Origin: Streptomyces sp. NRRL F-525
GTDB taxonomy: Bacteria > Actinomycetota > Actinomycetes > Streptomycetales > Streptomycetaceae
Assembly (NCBI RefSeq): GCF_000716605.1
Contig: NZ_JNXE01000027.1
Span: forward strand, 85,353-149,352
Direction of reading: 5' to 3'
DNA length: 64,000 nt
Part shown: piece after piece, positions 31,284 to 40,533 of the stretch
Numbering within the stretch: position 1 is the stretch's first letter
Layout: every line of letters begins with the position of its first letter
Notes under the pieces: model-generated
What the model saw: the letters and a program-made list of their open reading frames with translations, nothing else
The model's database searches: none
What the model was told of the DNA's origin: nothing
Program-made: the position numbers and the translations under genes

Positions 31284-32882
31284 TTAGGGAGCCGCCGCGC
31301 CCGCTGCACTGGGGATAGCCCCCCTGTTCGGAGTCGGGTTCACCGGGAGCACCCCCAGCGACTCCAGCACCCGGCGATGACCGTGCTCGACGCCCGTGAT
31401 GCTGACCTCGATACCCCGGTCGCGCAGCTCGCCCACCGCGTCCTTCAGGGCCAGCGCACCCGTCGCGTCGACCGCCGTCAGCCCCGACAGCCGCAGGTCC
31501 ACGGCCGTCACGTCCTGGACGTCGGCGAGGCTGCGGCGGAAGCGGTGGGCGGCGGCGAAGAGGAGGGGGCCGTCGAAGCGGTAGGTCACCGTGCCGGAGG
31601 TGTCCGGGAGTTCGTCGGTCGTTGCCGGGGTCAGGCGGGTGCCGCGCATCGCCGCGCGCAGGGCGAGCAGGACCGAGACGCCGAGGCCGATCAGCACCGC
31701 GCGCACCAGGTCGAGGGCGAGGGTGCCGGCCGCGGTGAGGACCAGGACCAGGGCGTCGCCGTGCGTCGAGCGGGCCATCGCGCGGACCGCGTCCGTCTCC
31801 ACCATGCGGATCGCCGTCGCCAGCAGCACCCCGGCCAGCGCGGCCAGCGGGATACGGCCCACCAGCGGTGCCGCGACCGCGACGATCCCGGCGAGGATCA
31901 CGGCGTGCGCGAGGGCGGCCAGGCGGGAGGTGGCGCCGGTGCGGACGTTGACGGCGGTGCGGGCGATCGCGCCCGTCGCCGGGACACCGCCGAAGAGCGG
32001 GGCCGCGAGGTTGGCGATGCCCTGGCCGAAGAGTTCCTTGCCGGGGTCGTGCCGCTCGCCGGGGCGCATCGCGTCCGCGACGGAGGCGGAGAGGAGGGAT
32101 TCCAGGGCGGCCAACGCCGCCACCGCCGCCGCGGGGAGCAACAAGGACGGGACGCGGGACACGTCCAGGAAGGCGAGGGAAGGGGCCGGGATCGAGGCTG
32201 GGAGCGTGCCCAGGCGGGTGACGTGCAGGTGCAGGGCCTCGGACACGGCCGTCGCCACCGCAACTGCCGCCAGGGAGAAGGGAACTGTGGGCTTCCAGCG
32301 CGCCCCGGCCAGCATCAGCGCGGCCGAGCCGAGGGCGAGCAGGAGGGCTGCCCAGTGCGGGGTCGCGTCGAACTCCTCCGCCGCCCGGGCCGCGACCACC
32401 GCGACCTGGTCACCGCTCGGGGTGGGCACGCCCAGCGCCGACGGCACCTGCTGGAGCCCGATCACACACGCGATGCCGATGGTGAAACCGGCGATCACGG
32501 GTGCGGGGACGTAGGCCATCGCCGCTCCCGCGCGGGCGAAGGCGAGCACGAGGAGCATGAAGCCGGAGATCAGACCGACCGTCAGGACGCCGTTCGCGCC
32601 GTACTCGTGGACGATCGGGACGAGGACGACGGTCATCGCGCCGGTCGGCCCGCTGACCTGGCGCGCGGAGCCGCCGAACAGCGCGGCGAGCGAGCCCGCG
32701 ACGATCGCGGTGATCAGGCCGGAGGCCGCGCCGAGTCCGGACGTCACCCCGAAACCGAGGGCGAGCGGGAGCGCCACGACGGCGACCGTGAGGCCGCACA
32801 GGAGGTCGCGGCGCGGGGCGCGGGTCATGGTGCGGAAGTCGGCGGGGGAGGGCAGGACGGAGAGCACGCCGTTCATGTTCAT
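31284..32882 (-). CDS. SulP family anion transporter with STAS domain
   Basis: A secondary transporter for sulfate, bicarbonate or a similar anion, 532 residues. Some 10-12 hydrophobic segments include the SulP signatures VSGPTGAMTVVL, AALESLLSASVADAM and FGGVPATGAIARTAVNVRTGATS. A cytoplasmic STAS domain (about 415-520) includes VTAVDLRLSGLTAVDATGA. It follows a carbonic anhydrase gene by 67 nt on the same strand, which suggests bicarbonate as substrate. That is inference by analogy with BicA and SulP-carbonic anhydrase fusions. Confidence 0.93.
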   Translation of the reverse strand: MNMNGVLSVLPSPADFRTMTRAPRRDLLCGLTVAVVALPLALGFGVTSGLGAASGLITAIVAGSLAALFGGSARQVSGPTGAMTVVLVPIVHEYGANGVLTVGLISGFMLLVLAFARAGAAMAYVPAPVIAGFTIGIACVIGLQQVPSALGVPTPSGDQVAVVAARAAEEFDATPHWAALLLALGSAALMLAGARWKPTVPFSLAAVAVATAVSEALHLHVTRLGTLPASIPAPSLAFLDVSRVPSLLLPAAAVAALAALESLLSASVADAMRPGERHDPGKELFGQGIANLAAPLFGGVPATGAIARTAVNVRTGATSRLAALAHAVILAGIVAVAAPLVGRIPLAALAGVLLATAIRMVETDAVRAMARSTHGDALVLVLTAAGTLALDLVRAVLIGLGVSVLLALRAAMRGTRLTPATTDELPDTSGTVTYRFDGPLLFAAAHRFRRSLADVQDVTAVDLRLSGLTAVDATGALALKDAVGELRDRGIEVSITGVEHGHRRVLESLGVLPVNPTPNRGAIPSAAGAAAP

Positions 32883-32949
32883 GAGCTTCTTCGCGTCAGG
32901 AGCGTGAGGGGAGTGGGCCCAACAGCCTTGATGCTGTGGGGACTTGGGG

Positions 32950-33618
32950 CTACGGCAGCAGCGACACGAGCCCCGTGTCGAGGTCGAAGCGGGCCGCGAC
33001 GACGTGCGCGGAGGTGAAGGCGGGGTCGGCGCGGATCGCGTCCCGGACCCAGGCCGTGTGGGCCCGCATGGTGTGCTCGGCCCAGTCGCCGGGCAGGGCG
33101 CGGGTGCGGCGCGCGGCCGGGCTGATCTCGTCGACCAGGAGCGCGAGATGGCCGGGGACGGGGGCGCCGGTCTCCAGGTGCGCGAGGGTCGCCGCGACCG
33201 CGCCGCAGCGCTCGTGGCCGAGCACCAGCACCAGGGGGATGCGCAGTTCCTCCACCCCGTACTGGATGGACGCGAGCACCGCCTCGTCCAGGACCTCGCC
33301 GGCCGTCCTTATGCACAACAGGTCGCCGAGGCCCTGGTCGAAGACCAGCTCCGGCGGCACCCGGGAGTCGATGCAGCCGACGATCACCGCGAACGGGTGC
33401 TGTGCGACGGCCAGTTGGTGGCGGAGTCGGCGGCTCTCGTCCGGGTGGCGGGAGTGGTCGGTGGCGTAGCGGCGGTTGCCGTCCAGGAGTTCGGCGAGCG
33501 CGGCGGGGGCGGTGGTCGGGTGGGGCGGTGGGCCGACGGCGGCGGTGGCGGTCGGAGGGGCGGCGGCCAGCGCGCCGACGGCGGTGGCCGTCAGAAAGGC
33601 CCTGCGGTTCGAGGCCAT
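32950..33618 (-). CDS. Tat-exported beta-class carbonic anhydrase
   Basis: Interconverts CO2 and bicarbonate, here probably outside the membrane. 222 residues: N-terminus MASNRRAFLTATAVGALAAA matches a twin-arginine signal (NRRAFL). The mature domain has the zinc set Cys (VGCIDSRVP), with the Asp/Arg dyad, and His/Cys (GHERCGAV). Beta carbonic anhydrases are mostly cytoplasmic, so the Tat signal is notable. ATG 33618 is the only start that keeps it. The SulP transporter gene is directly downstream. Confidence 0.92.
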   Translation of the reverse strand: MASNRRAFLTATAVGALAAAPPTATAAVGPPPHPTTAPAALAELLDGNRRYATDHSRHPDESRRLRHQLAVAQHPFAVIVGCIDSRVPPELVFDQGLGDLLCIRTAGEVLDEAVLASIQYGVEELRIPLVLVLGHERCGAVAATLAHLETGAPVPGHLALLVDEISPAARRTRALPGDWAEHTMRAHTAWVRDAIRADPAFTSAHVVAARFDLDTGLVSLLP

Positions 33619-33727
33619 GCGGTTCCTCAGGTGGTGAGCGTGAAATCACCCTACGCATGCGATCAGTTACCGAGAGTGCCGGTTTAACGACACTTGACTG
33701 ATCCCTCGTCAGATCATCAGCGTGCCA

Positions 33728-34663
33728 TTACTTCGTGATGCCGTGCTGCTTCGCGTACGTGTTCGCCACGTCCTCCGGGTCCTTCTTGTCCTTGTCCACC
33801 TGGCGGTTCAGCTCGGTGAGCTGGGCCGTGGTGAGGAGGTTCCCGAGCCGCGCGAGCGCCTTGCGGACCGTGGGGTCGGCCACGCGGTCGGCGATGAGCG
33901 GGACGATGTGCTGGCTGGGGATCAGGGTCTTGGGGTCGGTCAGGACCACCCAGTCGTTGGCCTTGATGTCGGTGTCGGTGGTGAACAGGTTCGCCACGTC
34001 CACATCGCCCTTCTTCAGCGCGCCCTTCACCAACGGCCCGTCGGAATCAAGGGACTTGAACTCCTTGAACTCCACGCCGTACACGTCCTTCAGTCCTACG
34101 ACGCCCACCTGACGGGTCTTCACCTCGGCGGAGGCGCCCAGGGTCAGCTTGCCGTTGTGCTTCGCGAGGTCGGCCAGCGAGGTCAGGCCGTACTTCCTGG
34201 CGGTCTCGCGGGTGACGGCGAAGCAGTCCGCGTCCTCCGCGATGCCGTAGGCCAGGACCTGGAGGCCGGAGGGGAGGGCGAGGGTGAGGGCGTTCTGCAT
34301 CTCGCCCGGCTCCGCGACCTTCGACTTGGGCTGGAGGTAGGTGAGCAGGGCGCCCTGGTACTCGGGGAGGAGGTCGATGTCGCCGCTCTTGAGGGCGGGG
34401 AAGACGATCTCGCGGGTGCCGAGGTTGGGGCGGACCTTGACCTTCACGCCGGCCGCTTCGAGAGCGGCGGCGTAGAGGTAGCCGAGGACCTGGTTCTCGG
34501 TGAAGTTGGCGGTGCCGATGGTGACGCCGTTCTTGCTGGAGGCGCTGCCACCGCCGGACGAACTCCCGCCGTCGAGCGAGGTGACACCGCTGGAGCAGGC
34601 GGACAGGACGGGCACGGCGACGGCCGTTCCGGCGAGGGCGCCGAGGAGAGTGCGACGGTTCAT
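33728..34663 (-). CDS. Glycine betaine/osmoprotectant ABC substrate-binding lipoprotein
   Basis: Binding protein of an OpuC/ProX-type importer, 311 residues. The signal MNRRTLLGALAGTAVAVPVLSAC ends in a lipobox (lipidated Cys about 23), followed by a Gly/Ser-rich spacer. The binding domain has NFTENQVLGYLYAAALEAAG, GDIDLLPEYQGALLTYL and a C-terminal LTELNRQVDKDKKDPEDVANTYA, the OpuAC pattern for quaternary amines. It is last in the operon after two permeases and an ATPase. An interspersed repeat separates it from the permease gene. Confidence 0.92.
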   Translation of the reverse strand: MNRRTLLGALAGTAVAVPVLSACSSGVTSLDGGSSSGGGSASSKNGVTIGTANFTENQVLGYLYAAALEAAGVKVKVRPNLGTREIVFPALKSGDIDLLPEYQGALLTYLQPKSKVAEPGEMQNALTLALPSGLQVLAYGIAEDADCFAVTRETARKYGLTSLADLAKHNGKLTLGASAEVKTRQVGVVGLKDVYGVEFKEFKSLDSDGPLVKGALKKGDVDVANLFTTDTDIKANDWVVLTDPKTLIPSQHIVPLIADRVADPTVRKALARLGNLLTTAQLTELNRQVDKDKKDPEDVANTYAKQHGITK

Positions 34664-34684
34664 TTTCGGGTTCCTTCAGGTTCG

Positions 34685-34729
34685 GCGCGCCCCAAAGGGG
34701 CGCGGGGAACTGCGCGACCAGCCACGACG
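34685..34729. repeat. Copy of the interspersed GC-rich element inside an ABC operon
   Basis: AGGGGCGCGGGGAACTGCGC followed by GACCAGCCACGAC is the exact reverse complement, over 33 nt, of the copy at 39750-39782. With the preceding GCGCCCC it can fold as a hairpin. It lies between the permease and binding-protein genes. Confidence 0.9.
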
Positions 34730-34766
34730 AAGCCGCAGACGATCGACGGCATATCGAGCGAGGGGC

Positions 34767-35429
34767 TCACGCCGTGCGATGACGGAAGAGGAAGCGCTGA
34801 AGCCCGGAGAGACCGAGGTCCAGCACGATGGCGACAACGGCGACAAGCACCGCCCCGCCCAGCACTTGCACAAGATCCCGCTGGGCGAGCCCGTCGAAGA
34901 CGAAGCGGCCCAGGCCCCCGAAGGAGACGTACGCGGCGACGGTTGCCGTGGAGACCACCTGGATGAGCGCGAGGCGCAGGCCGGTCATGATCAGGGGGAG
35001 CGCGAGGGGCAACTCGACCTGGAACAGCACCTGGTGACCGCGCATGCCCTGGCCGCGTGCCGCGTCCTTCACGTCCGGGTCCACGGCCGTCATCCCGGCG
35101 TAGGTGTTCGTGACGATGGACGGGACCGCGAGGGCGACCAGCGCGATGTACACCGGCCACATCGACAGGCCGCTGGCCAGGAAGACGAGGACGACCAGGC
35201 CGACGGTCGGCAGGGCGCGGCCGAAGGACGCGAGGTTGATTGCGAGGAACGCGCCCTTGCCGGTGTGGCCGATCAGCAGGCCGAGGGGGAGGCCGATCGC
35301 GGCCGCGATGAGGGTCGCGAGCAGCGAGTACTGGAGGTGCTCGGCGAGGCGGTGCGCGATGCCGTCCGAACCGGCCCACTGGGAGCCGCTGGTCAGCCAC
35401 TTGCCGAGGTTCTTGAAGAGTTCGAACAT
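34767..35429 (-). CDS. Osmoprotectant ABC transporter permease (second)
   Basis: Inner-membrane permease of 220 residues with about six spans and the EAA-loop signature ...DAARGQGMRGHQVLFQVELPLALPLIMTGLRLAL. Its ATG (35429) overlaps the stop of the upstream permease by one base (TGATG), so the two are translationally coupled. It belongs to the OpuCB/OpuCD family that pairs two related permeases with one ATPase. Confidence 0.92.
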   Translation of the reverse strand: MFELFKNLGKWLTSGSQWAGSDGIAHRLAEHLQYSLLATLIAAAIGLPLGLLIGHTGKGAFLAINLASFGRALPTVGLVVLVFLASGLSMWPVYIALVALAVPSIVTNTYAGMTAVDPDVKDAARGQGMRGHQVLFQVELPLALPLIMTGLRLALIQVVSTATVAAYVSFGGLGRFVFDGLAQRDLVQVLGGAVLVAVVAIVLDLGLSGLQRFLFRHRTA

Positions 35430-36070
35430 CAGGCTCGCCGCCTCGTCCAGGGGGTCAGTACGTACTGGAGGCCGACCAGCAGGGCGTCCGCCACCACGGC
35501 CAGGAGCAGGGTCAGGACCACGCCCACGATCACCGGCGTCGGGAAGTCGCGCTGGAAGCCGTCGGTGAAGAGCTGGCCGAGGCCGCCGTCGCCGATGTAG
35601 GTCGCGACCGAGACGAGCGAGATCGACATGACCGTGGCGATACGGACACCGGCCATGATCACCGGGAGCGCGAGGGGGAGTTCGACGGTGAGGAGCGTGC
35701 GCAGGGGCCGCGTGCCCATCGCCTTCGCGGCCTCCTTCGTCTTCGCGGGGACCGAGTCGAGGCCCTCGACCGTGTTTCGCAGCAGTACGACCAGCGTGTA
35801 GACCGTCAGGCCGATCACGGTCGTGGTGCGGGTGAGGCCGCTGATCGGGAGCAGGAGCACGAAGATCGCGATCGACGGGATCGTGAAGAGCACGTTCGAC
35901 AGGCCGAGCAGGAAGCCCCGGAGCGGGCGGACGCGGTGGGCCACGACCGCCAGCGGGAGCGAGATCAGCAGACCGAGGAAGACGGCGGTCATCGCGGCCT
36001 GGAGATGCGAGAACGTGAGGCTGGTGAGGTCGTCGGTGTGGTCGCCTATCCACGACCAGTCGATGGTCAT
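35429..36070 (-). CDS. Osmoprotectant ABC transporter permease (first)
   Basis: 213-residue permease with about six spans and the EAA-like motif KEAAKAMGTRPLRTLLTVELPLALPVIMAGVRIA. It is paralogous to the second permease. ATG 36070 overlaps the ATPase stop (ATGA), and its own stop overlaps the next start. Longer frames read upstream in this frame are shadows of the ATPase gene. Confidence 0.92.
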   Translation of the reverse strand: MTIDWSWIGDHTDDLTSLTFSHLQAAMTAVFLGLLISLPLAVVAHRVRPLRGFLLGLSNVLFTIPSIAIFVLLLPISGLTRTTTVIGLTVYTLVVLLRNTVEGLDSVPAKTKEAAKAMGTRPLRTLLTVELPLALPVIMAGVRIATVMSISLVSVATYIGDGGLGQLFTDGFQRDFPTPVIVGVVLTLLLAVVADALLVGLQYVLTPWTRRRA

Positions 36071-37101
36071 GCCGCGACCCTTGCCTCGGCGTGTGCCTGG
36101 CCCGCGTGGGTGTGGATGTCGTCGCGGGAGGAGACGCCGGTGAGGACGCCGTTCGCGTCGACGCGGGCGATCAGGCCGTTCGGGGAGGCGACGGACTCGT
36201 TGAGGGCGGCGAGGAGGGAATCGCCGTCCTGGAGCGGTCGTACGGGGATCTCGGCGCCCTTGGATGCCCAGTGGAGGGGTTTGCGGGCCTCGTCCACGAC
36301 CAGGGTCCAGGTGTCGCCCTCGGGGGCCGGGCCCTGCGGGACCTCGGCGAGGGTGGTGAGGGAGAGCAGCTTGAGGCCGCGTTCGGCGCCGAGGAAGTCG
36401 GCGACGAAGTCGTCGGCCGGGCGGGCGAGGAGTTCGGCGGGGGCCGCGCACTGGACGAGGTGACCGCCGGTGCGGAAGATCGCGATGCGGTCGCCGAGCC
36501 GTACGGCTTCGTCGATGTCGTGCGTGACGAAGACGATGGTCTTGTTCAACTCCTTCTGCAGGCGCAGGAGTTCGTCCTGGAGCTGAGTGCGGACCACCGG
36601 GTCGACGGCGCCGAAGGGCTCGTCCATCAGGAGCACCGGCGGGTCGGCGGCGAGCGCGCGGGCCACGCCGACGCGCTGCTGCTGGCCGCCGGAGAGCTGG
36701 TGCGGGTAGCGCTTCCCGGCGTCGGCGGCGAGCCCGACGGTCTCCAGCAGCTCGGCCGCGCGGGCCCTGGCCTTCTTCCGGCCGTGGCCCAGGAGCAGCG
36801 GCACGGTGGCGATGTTGTCCAGCACCGTGCGGTGCGGGAAGAGCCCCGACTGCTGGATGACGTACCCGATGGAACGGCGCAGTTCGGCCGCGTCCTGCTG
36901 GGTGACGTCCTTGCCGCCGACCTTGATGACGCCCGAGGTCGGGTCGATCATCCGGTTGATCATCCGAAGGGTGGTCGTCTTGCCGCAACCGGAGGAACCG
37001 ACCAGTACGGTGACCCCGCCTTCCGGCATCTCCAGGGAGAGGTCGTGAACTGCTGTCGTGCCGTTGGGGAAGCGTTTGTGGACCGCGTCGAACTGGATCA
37101 T
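36067..37101 (-). CDS. Osmoprotectant ABC transporter ATP-binding protein with CBS-like tail
   Basis: 344-residue ATPase of the ProV/OpuCA type. Walker [11 protein letters not shown], signature [16 protein letters not shown], Walker [13 protein letters not shown] and switch His [11 protein letters not shown] are present. The C-terminal 100 residues have a CBS-like regulatory region ([30 protein letters not shown]), which in this family senses ionic strength. It is the first gene of the operon, divergent from the lyase gene. Confidence 0.94.
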   Translation of the reverse strand: MIQFDAVHKRFPNGTTAVHDLSLEMPEGGVTVLVGSSGCGKTTTLRMINRMIDPTSGVIKVGGKDVTQQDAAELRRSIGYVIQQSGLFPHRTVLDNIATVPLLLGHGRKKARARAAELLETVGLAADAGKRYPHQLSGGQQQRVGVARALAADPPVLLMDEPFGAVDPVVRTQLQDELLRLQKELNKTIVFVTHDIDEAVRLGDRIAIFRTGGHLVQCAAPAELLARPADDFVADFLGAERGLKLLSLTTLAEVPQGPAPEGDTWTLVVDEARKPLHWASKGAEIPVRPLQDGDSLLAALNESVASPNGLIARVDANGVLTGVSSRDDIHTHAGQAHAEARVAA

Positions 37102-37243
37102 GAGTTGTCCCTTGCCCGGCTGTATAACGTCATGCAGAGTTCTCGGTGTCTGAATAGTTTGTCAATGTCTCCGCGTTAATCCGAGGTAACGGATGACCGG
37201 CAGGCAAGATCGAGTGTCCTGATTGAGGGGAGTTCGTCGCCTT

Positions 37244-38782
37244 ATGTCGTCTCAGATCGTGGACGCCTCCGATGTGGCGCTGTCCGGAGGCACCGATCTG
37301 GTCGTCCTCGACGGGGTCGGCTTCGGGGTCACCGACGTCGTACGCCTCGCCGACGGGGACGCCCGCCCGGTCCCCGGCACCGACGCGATGAAGCGCGCGA
37401 CGGAGTCCTGGGACGCGGCCCGCCAGATCGCCGCGACCGGCCGCGTCTACGGCCGCTCGACGGGCGTCGGTGCCAACCGGAACGAGGACGTGCCCACGGA
37501 GGCGGCGGCGGAGCACGGCCTGCGGTTGCTGCGCAGCCACGCCGGCGCGATCGGCGACGAGCTTCCGGCGCGGGAGGTGCGGGCGATGCTCGCCGTCCGG
37601 GCCAACCAGTTGCTGGCCGGGGGTGCGGGGCTGCGTCCTACGGTCGTCACGGCGTTGTGCGAGGCGCTGGAGAACGGGGTGTATCCGGTCGTCAACGAGT
37701 TCGGGTCGGTGGGGACGGGGGACATCGCGGCGCTGGCTCAGGTGGGGCTGGCGTTGGTGGGGGAGCACCCTTGGCGGAGCGTCTTCGGTGGTCCCGGTCT
37801 TGCGGGCGTCCCCGAGCCCCAACCCCTCGACAACAACGACGCGTTGGCGATGATCAGCAGCAACGCGCTCACCCTCGGCCAATCCGCCCTCGCCCTGCAT
37901 GAGTTGAGGGGGCTGATCGGGGCCACGCAGGTCGTCGGGGCGTTGTCGCTGCTCGCCGTCGACGGGTCGCACGAGCCGTATGCCGCGCCGGTGCACGCGG
38001 CTCGGCCGCACCGGGGATCTACCGAAGTCGCGCGGCGGATGCGGGAGTTGATCGGGGCCGCGGACCGGCCCACTCCTCCCCTCGGGCGGATTCAGGACCC
38101 GTACGGGTTCCGGTGTCTGCCGCAGATCCACGGGCCCGCGCATGACGCGGCGGACGCGTTGGAGGAGGTGCTGGCGATCGAGATCAACGCGGCCGCCGAG
38201 AACCCGTTCATCTCCGCCGAGGACATGACCGCCTACCACCACGGCGGCTTCTACCAGGCCCAACTCGTCCTCGCCCTGGACCACTTCAGGCTCGCGCTCA
38301 CCCAGGTGGCCCGGCTGTCGACGTCACGGCTCTCCTCGCTGAACGAGCCCGGGTTCACCCGCCTCAAGCCGTTCCTCGCGGACAACGAGGCCGCGTCCTC
38401 CGGGGTGATGATCCTGGAGTACGCCGCTGCCGCCGCCCTCGGCGACCTGAGGGCCTTCTCCGCTCCCGCCTCGCTCGGGCACGCTGTACTCTCCCGGGGC
38501 GTCGAGGAACAGGCCAGCTTCGCCTCGCTCGCCGCACGTCAGACACTGCGCGCCTGCCGCGCGTACCGTCTCGTCGTCGGCTGCGAACTCGTCGCCGCCG
38601 TACGGGCGTTGCGCCAGCGCGGGCTGCGGCCCGACCCGGAACTCCCGGTCGGCCGCGCGCTGGAGCTGGCCGAATCGGTGCTCGACGACGAGACGGCGGA
38701 CCGGCCGCTCACGGACGATGTGACGGCGGCGGCGGGACTGCTGGACCGGTTCACGGAGATCTGGAGGGGGAGCGCGTCATGA
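37244..38782 (+). CDS. HAL/PAL-family aromatic amino acid lyase with altered MIO loop
   Basis: Full-length (512 residues) member of the histidine/phenylalanine ammonia-lyase family. Conserved active-site stretches are present: YGRSTGVGANRN (catalytic Tyr loop, about 69), SSNALTLGQ (Asn 207), RIQDPYGFRCLPQIHG and EINAAAENPF. The position where family members have Gly-Ala-Ser-Gly-Asp, which cyclises to the MIO electrophile, reads GSVGTGD (154-160): one residue shorter and with no Ala-Ser-Gly. Either a Gly-Thr-Gly tripeptide cyclises or the protein is not a normal ammonia-lyase. ATG 37244 sits 11 nt after GAGGGGAG. Its stop overlaps the RpiR regulator start. Annotating it simply as HutH would be unsafe. 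Confidence 0.85.
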   Translation: MSSQIVDASDVALSGGTDLVVLDGVGFGVTDVVRLADGDARPVPGTDAMKRATESWDAARQIAATGRVYGRSTGVGANRNEDVPTEAAAEHGLRLLRSHAGAIGDELPAREVRAMLAVRANQLLAGGAGLRPTVVTALCEALENGVYPVVNEFGSVGTGDIAALAQVGLALVGEHPWRSVFGGPGLAGVPEPQPLDNNDALAMISSNALTLGQSALALHELRGLIGATQVVGALSLLAVDGSHEPYAAPVHAARPHRGSTEVARRMRELIGAADRPTPPLGRIQDPYGFRCLPQIHGPAHDAADALEEVLAIEINAAAENPFISAEDMTAYHHGGFYQAQLVLALDHFRLALTQVARLSTSRLSSLNEPGFTRLKPFLADNEAASSGVMILEYAAAAALGDLRAFSAPASLGHAVLSRGVEEQASFASLAARQTLRACRAYRLVVGCELVAAVRALRQRGLRPDPELPVGRALELAESVLDDETADRPLTDDVTAAAGLLDRFTEIWRGSAS

Positions 38783-39699
38783 GCGTGGACAGGAGTGTGG
38801 ACGGGAGCGTGGACGAGAGCGTGGGTGGGGCTGTGGACGGTGCCGTGGACAGGAGCGCGGGGGTGACCGACAGCCCGGCCGCCCGGCTGCAGGCGCTCTT
38901 CGAGGGGCACCGGCTCACGCCGACCCAGCGGCGCATCGCGCACAGCATGGTGCGCCGCGCCGCCGACGTGCCGTTCCTCTCCAGCGTCGAACTCGCCGAA
39001 CTCGCCGGTGTCAGCCAGCCCTCGGTGACCCGGTTCGCGGTCGCCCTCGGCTTCGACGGCTACCCGGCGCTGCGCAAACACCTCCGTGAGGTCGCGCCTT
39101 CCGAGTCTTCCCCGGACACGGCGTCGTACAACGAGTACCAGCAGGCCGTAGAGGCCGAGATCGAGAACCTCAAGCATCTCGCCGAGATACTGGCCGACCC
39201 ACGGCCGGTCGCGAAGGCCGGCCGGCTGCTCGCCGCCTCGCGTCCGCTGCCCGTGCTCGGTCTGCGCGCGGCGGCCTCGCAGGCGTACGGGTTCGCGTAC
39301 TTCGCCGCGAAGGTCCATCCGGACGTACGGCTGCTGAACGAGGGCGGCACGATGATTCACGACCGGATCGATGCGGCGGTTCGGGCCGGGGCCACTGCGC
39401 TGCTGTGCTTTGCGCTGCCGCGGCATCCGCGTGAGGTGGTCGACACGTTGGCGTATGCGCGGGAGGCGGGGCTGATCGTCGTCACCGTCGCGGACTCGGC
39501 GTTCGCTCCTGTCGCCAAGGTGTCCGACCTGCTGATCCCGGCCGCCGTCGGTACCGGCCTCGCCTTTGATACGGCGTGCGCGCCGATGCTGCTCGGGCGG
39601 GTGTTGTTGGAGGCGATGTGTGACGATCTGCCGGATGCGCAGGCGAGGCTTGAGGAGTTCGATGTGCGGGCGGCGGCGCGGGGGTTGTTCGTGGAGTGA
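38779..39699 (+). CDS. MurR/RpiR family transcriptional regulator
   Basis: 306-residue regulator: N-terminal HTH of the RpiR type (about 35-105, with VELAELAGVSQPSVTRFAVALGFDGYPALRKHL) and a C-terminal SIS domain (about 130-280) that normally senses a phosphosugar or related ligand. The first 30 residues are a low-complexity run of SVDRSVDGSVDESVGG-type repeats encoded by imperfect 12-nt units. The ATG overlaps the lyase stop (ATGA), so it likely regulates the lyase gene and perhaps nearby catabolic genes. A later in-frame start could remove the repeat. Confidence 0.9.
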   Translation: MSVDRSVDGSVDESVGGAVDGAVDRSAGVTDSPAARLQALFEGHRLTPTQRRIAHSMVRRAADVPFLSSVELAELAGVSQPSVTRFAVALGFDGYPALRKHLREVAPSESSPDTASYNEYQQAVEAEIENLKHLAEILADPRPVAKAGRLLAASRPLPVLGLRAAASQAYGFAYFAAKVHPDVRLLNEGGTMIHDRIDAAVRAGATALLCFALPRHPREVVDTLAYAREAGLIVVTVADSAFAPVAKVSDLLIPAAVGTGLAFDTACAPMLLGRVLLEAMCDDLPDAQARLEEFDVRAAARGLFVE

Positions 39700-39749
39700 C
39701 GGGCGTTGGGCTGGCGCTGGCGGAGGCGTAGTTGTCGGGTGCGGGTGCG

Positions 39750-39785
39750 TCGTGGCTGGTCGCGCAGTTCCCCGCGCCCCTGGGG
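39750..39785. repeat. Copy of the interspersed GC-rich element
   Basis: GTCGTGGCTGGTCGCGCAGT followed by TCCCCGCGCCCCT; identical over 33 nt to the inverted copy at 34685-34729. It lies between the RpiR gene and a membrane protein gene. Confidence 0.9.
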
Positions 39786-39932
39786 TGTCCGTGCTCGCCG
39801 GGGTGTTAAGTGGGGCCGTTCCGCCCAACCGAAAAACCTGTCCCCCGCTGCCGTGCTCTCAGACTCGTCTCACGTTCGCTCACTAGTCTCCCCGCACTAC
39901 GGAACTGTGCCGGGACGACCAGGAGGCGGGAC

Positions 39933-40526
39933 GTGGCGCGCGGAGATCGGAGAGTTCAGGGGCTGGCCCGGGTGGCTGTCGTCGTGCGGGCCGGGGCCGC
40001 GCCGATGTGGTGGTTCGGGGTGCTGGCGGCGGGGGTCGGGGTGCTGCTGCCCGGCATTACCGGGCGGCGGATCGGGGTGATGGCCGGGGCCGCGCTGTTC
40101 ATCGTCGCGGCGGTCGTGGTGGCGTACGCGCGGCGTCGGCGGTACACCGCGCTGGCCCGCGGGGCCGCCCGGGCCGGGAAGCACGACGTGCTCCAGGACC
40201 GTGCGGTGAGCACGCGGAACTGGCGTCGCGCGCACCGCTGGTGGCTCGTCCTCGCCTTCGCCGTCGCGCTGGCCAGCGGGTTCGCCGTGCCCGCGGCGGG
40301 CGGGATGCTGCTCGCCGGTGCCGGGACGGGGCTGCGGCTGAAGGCCGCCTGGCTGGGGCGGCGCGAGCGGGCCGACGACGCCCTGCTGTGGATCCGCGTC
40401 GACTGGCTGGACAAGCGGCACGGCGCCCCCGCCGGCAAGCCGGTCAAGGGCTACCGCTCCACCGGTATCGCCGCGGGCGACGCGACCCCGGGCGGGGCGC
40501 GCCGCCGTAGCGACGTCTTCGCGTAG
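39933..40526 (+). CDS. Membrane protein of unknown function
   Basis: 197 residues with two hydrophobic pairs: MWWFGVLAAGVGVLLPGI with GVMAGAALFIVAAVVVAYA, and WWLVLAFAVALASGFAVPAAGGMLL. A basic cytoplasmic loop lies between them and a polar C-terminal tail follows. GTG 39933 is fixed by AGGAGG at 39921-39926. I do not recognise a family. It converges on the Roadblock operon with only 7 nt between stops. Confidence 0.75.
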   Translation: MARGDRRVQGLARVAVVVRAGAAPMWWFGVLAAGVGVLLPGITGRRIGVMAGAALFIVAAVVVAYARRRRYTALARGAARAGKHDVLQDRAVSTRNWRRAHRWWLVLAFAVALASGFAVPAAGGMLLAGAGTGLRLKAAWLGRRERADDALLWIRVDWLDKRHGAPAGKPVKGYRSTGIAAGDATPGGARRRSDVFA

Positions 40527-40533
40527 CCGGGCT

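Noticed and set aside
30804..33017. 737-codon open frame on the + strand
   Set aside because: It is antisense to the SulP and neighbouring genes and has composition typical of GC-rich shadow frames.
37244..38782. Calling the lyase hutH
   Set aside because: The MIO tripeptide is missing, so histidine ammonia-lyase activity cannot be assumed despite nearby hut genes.
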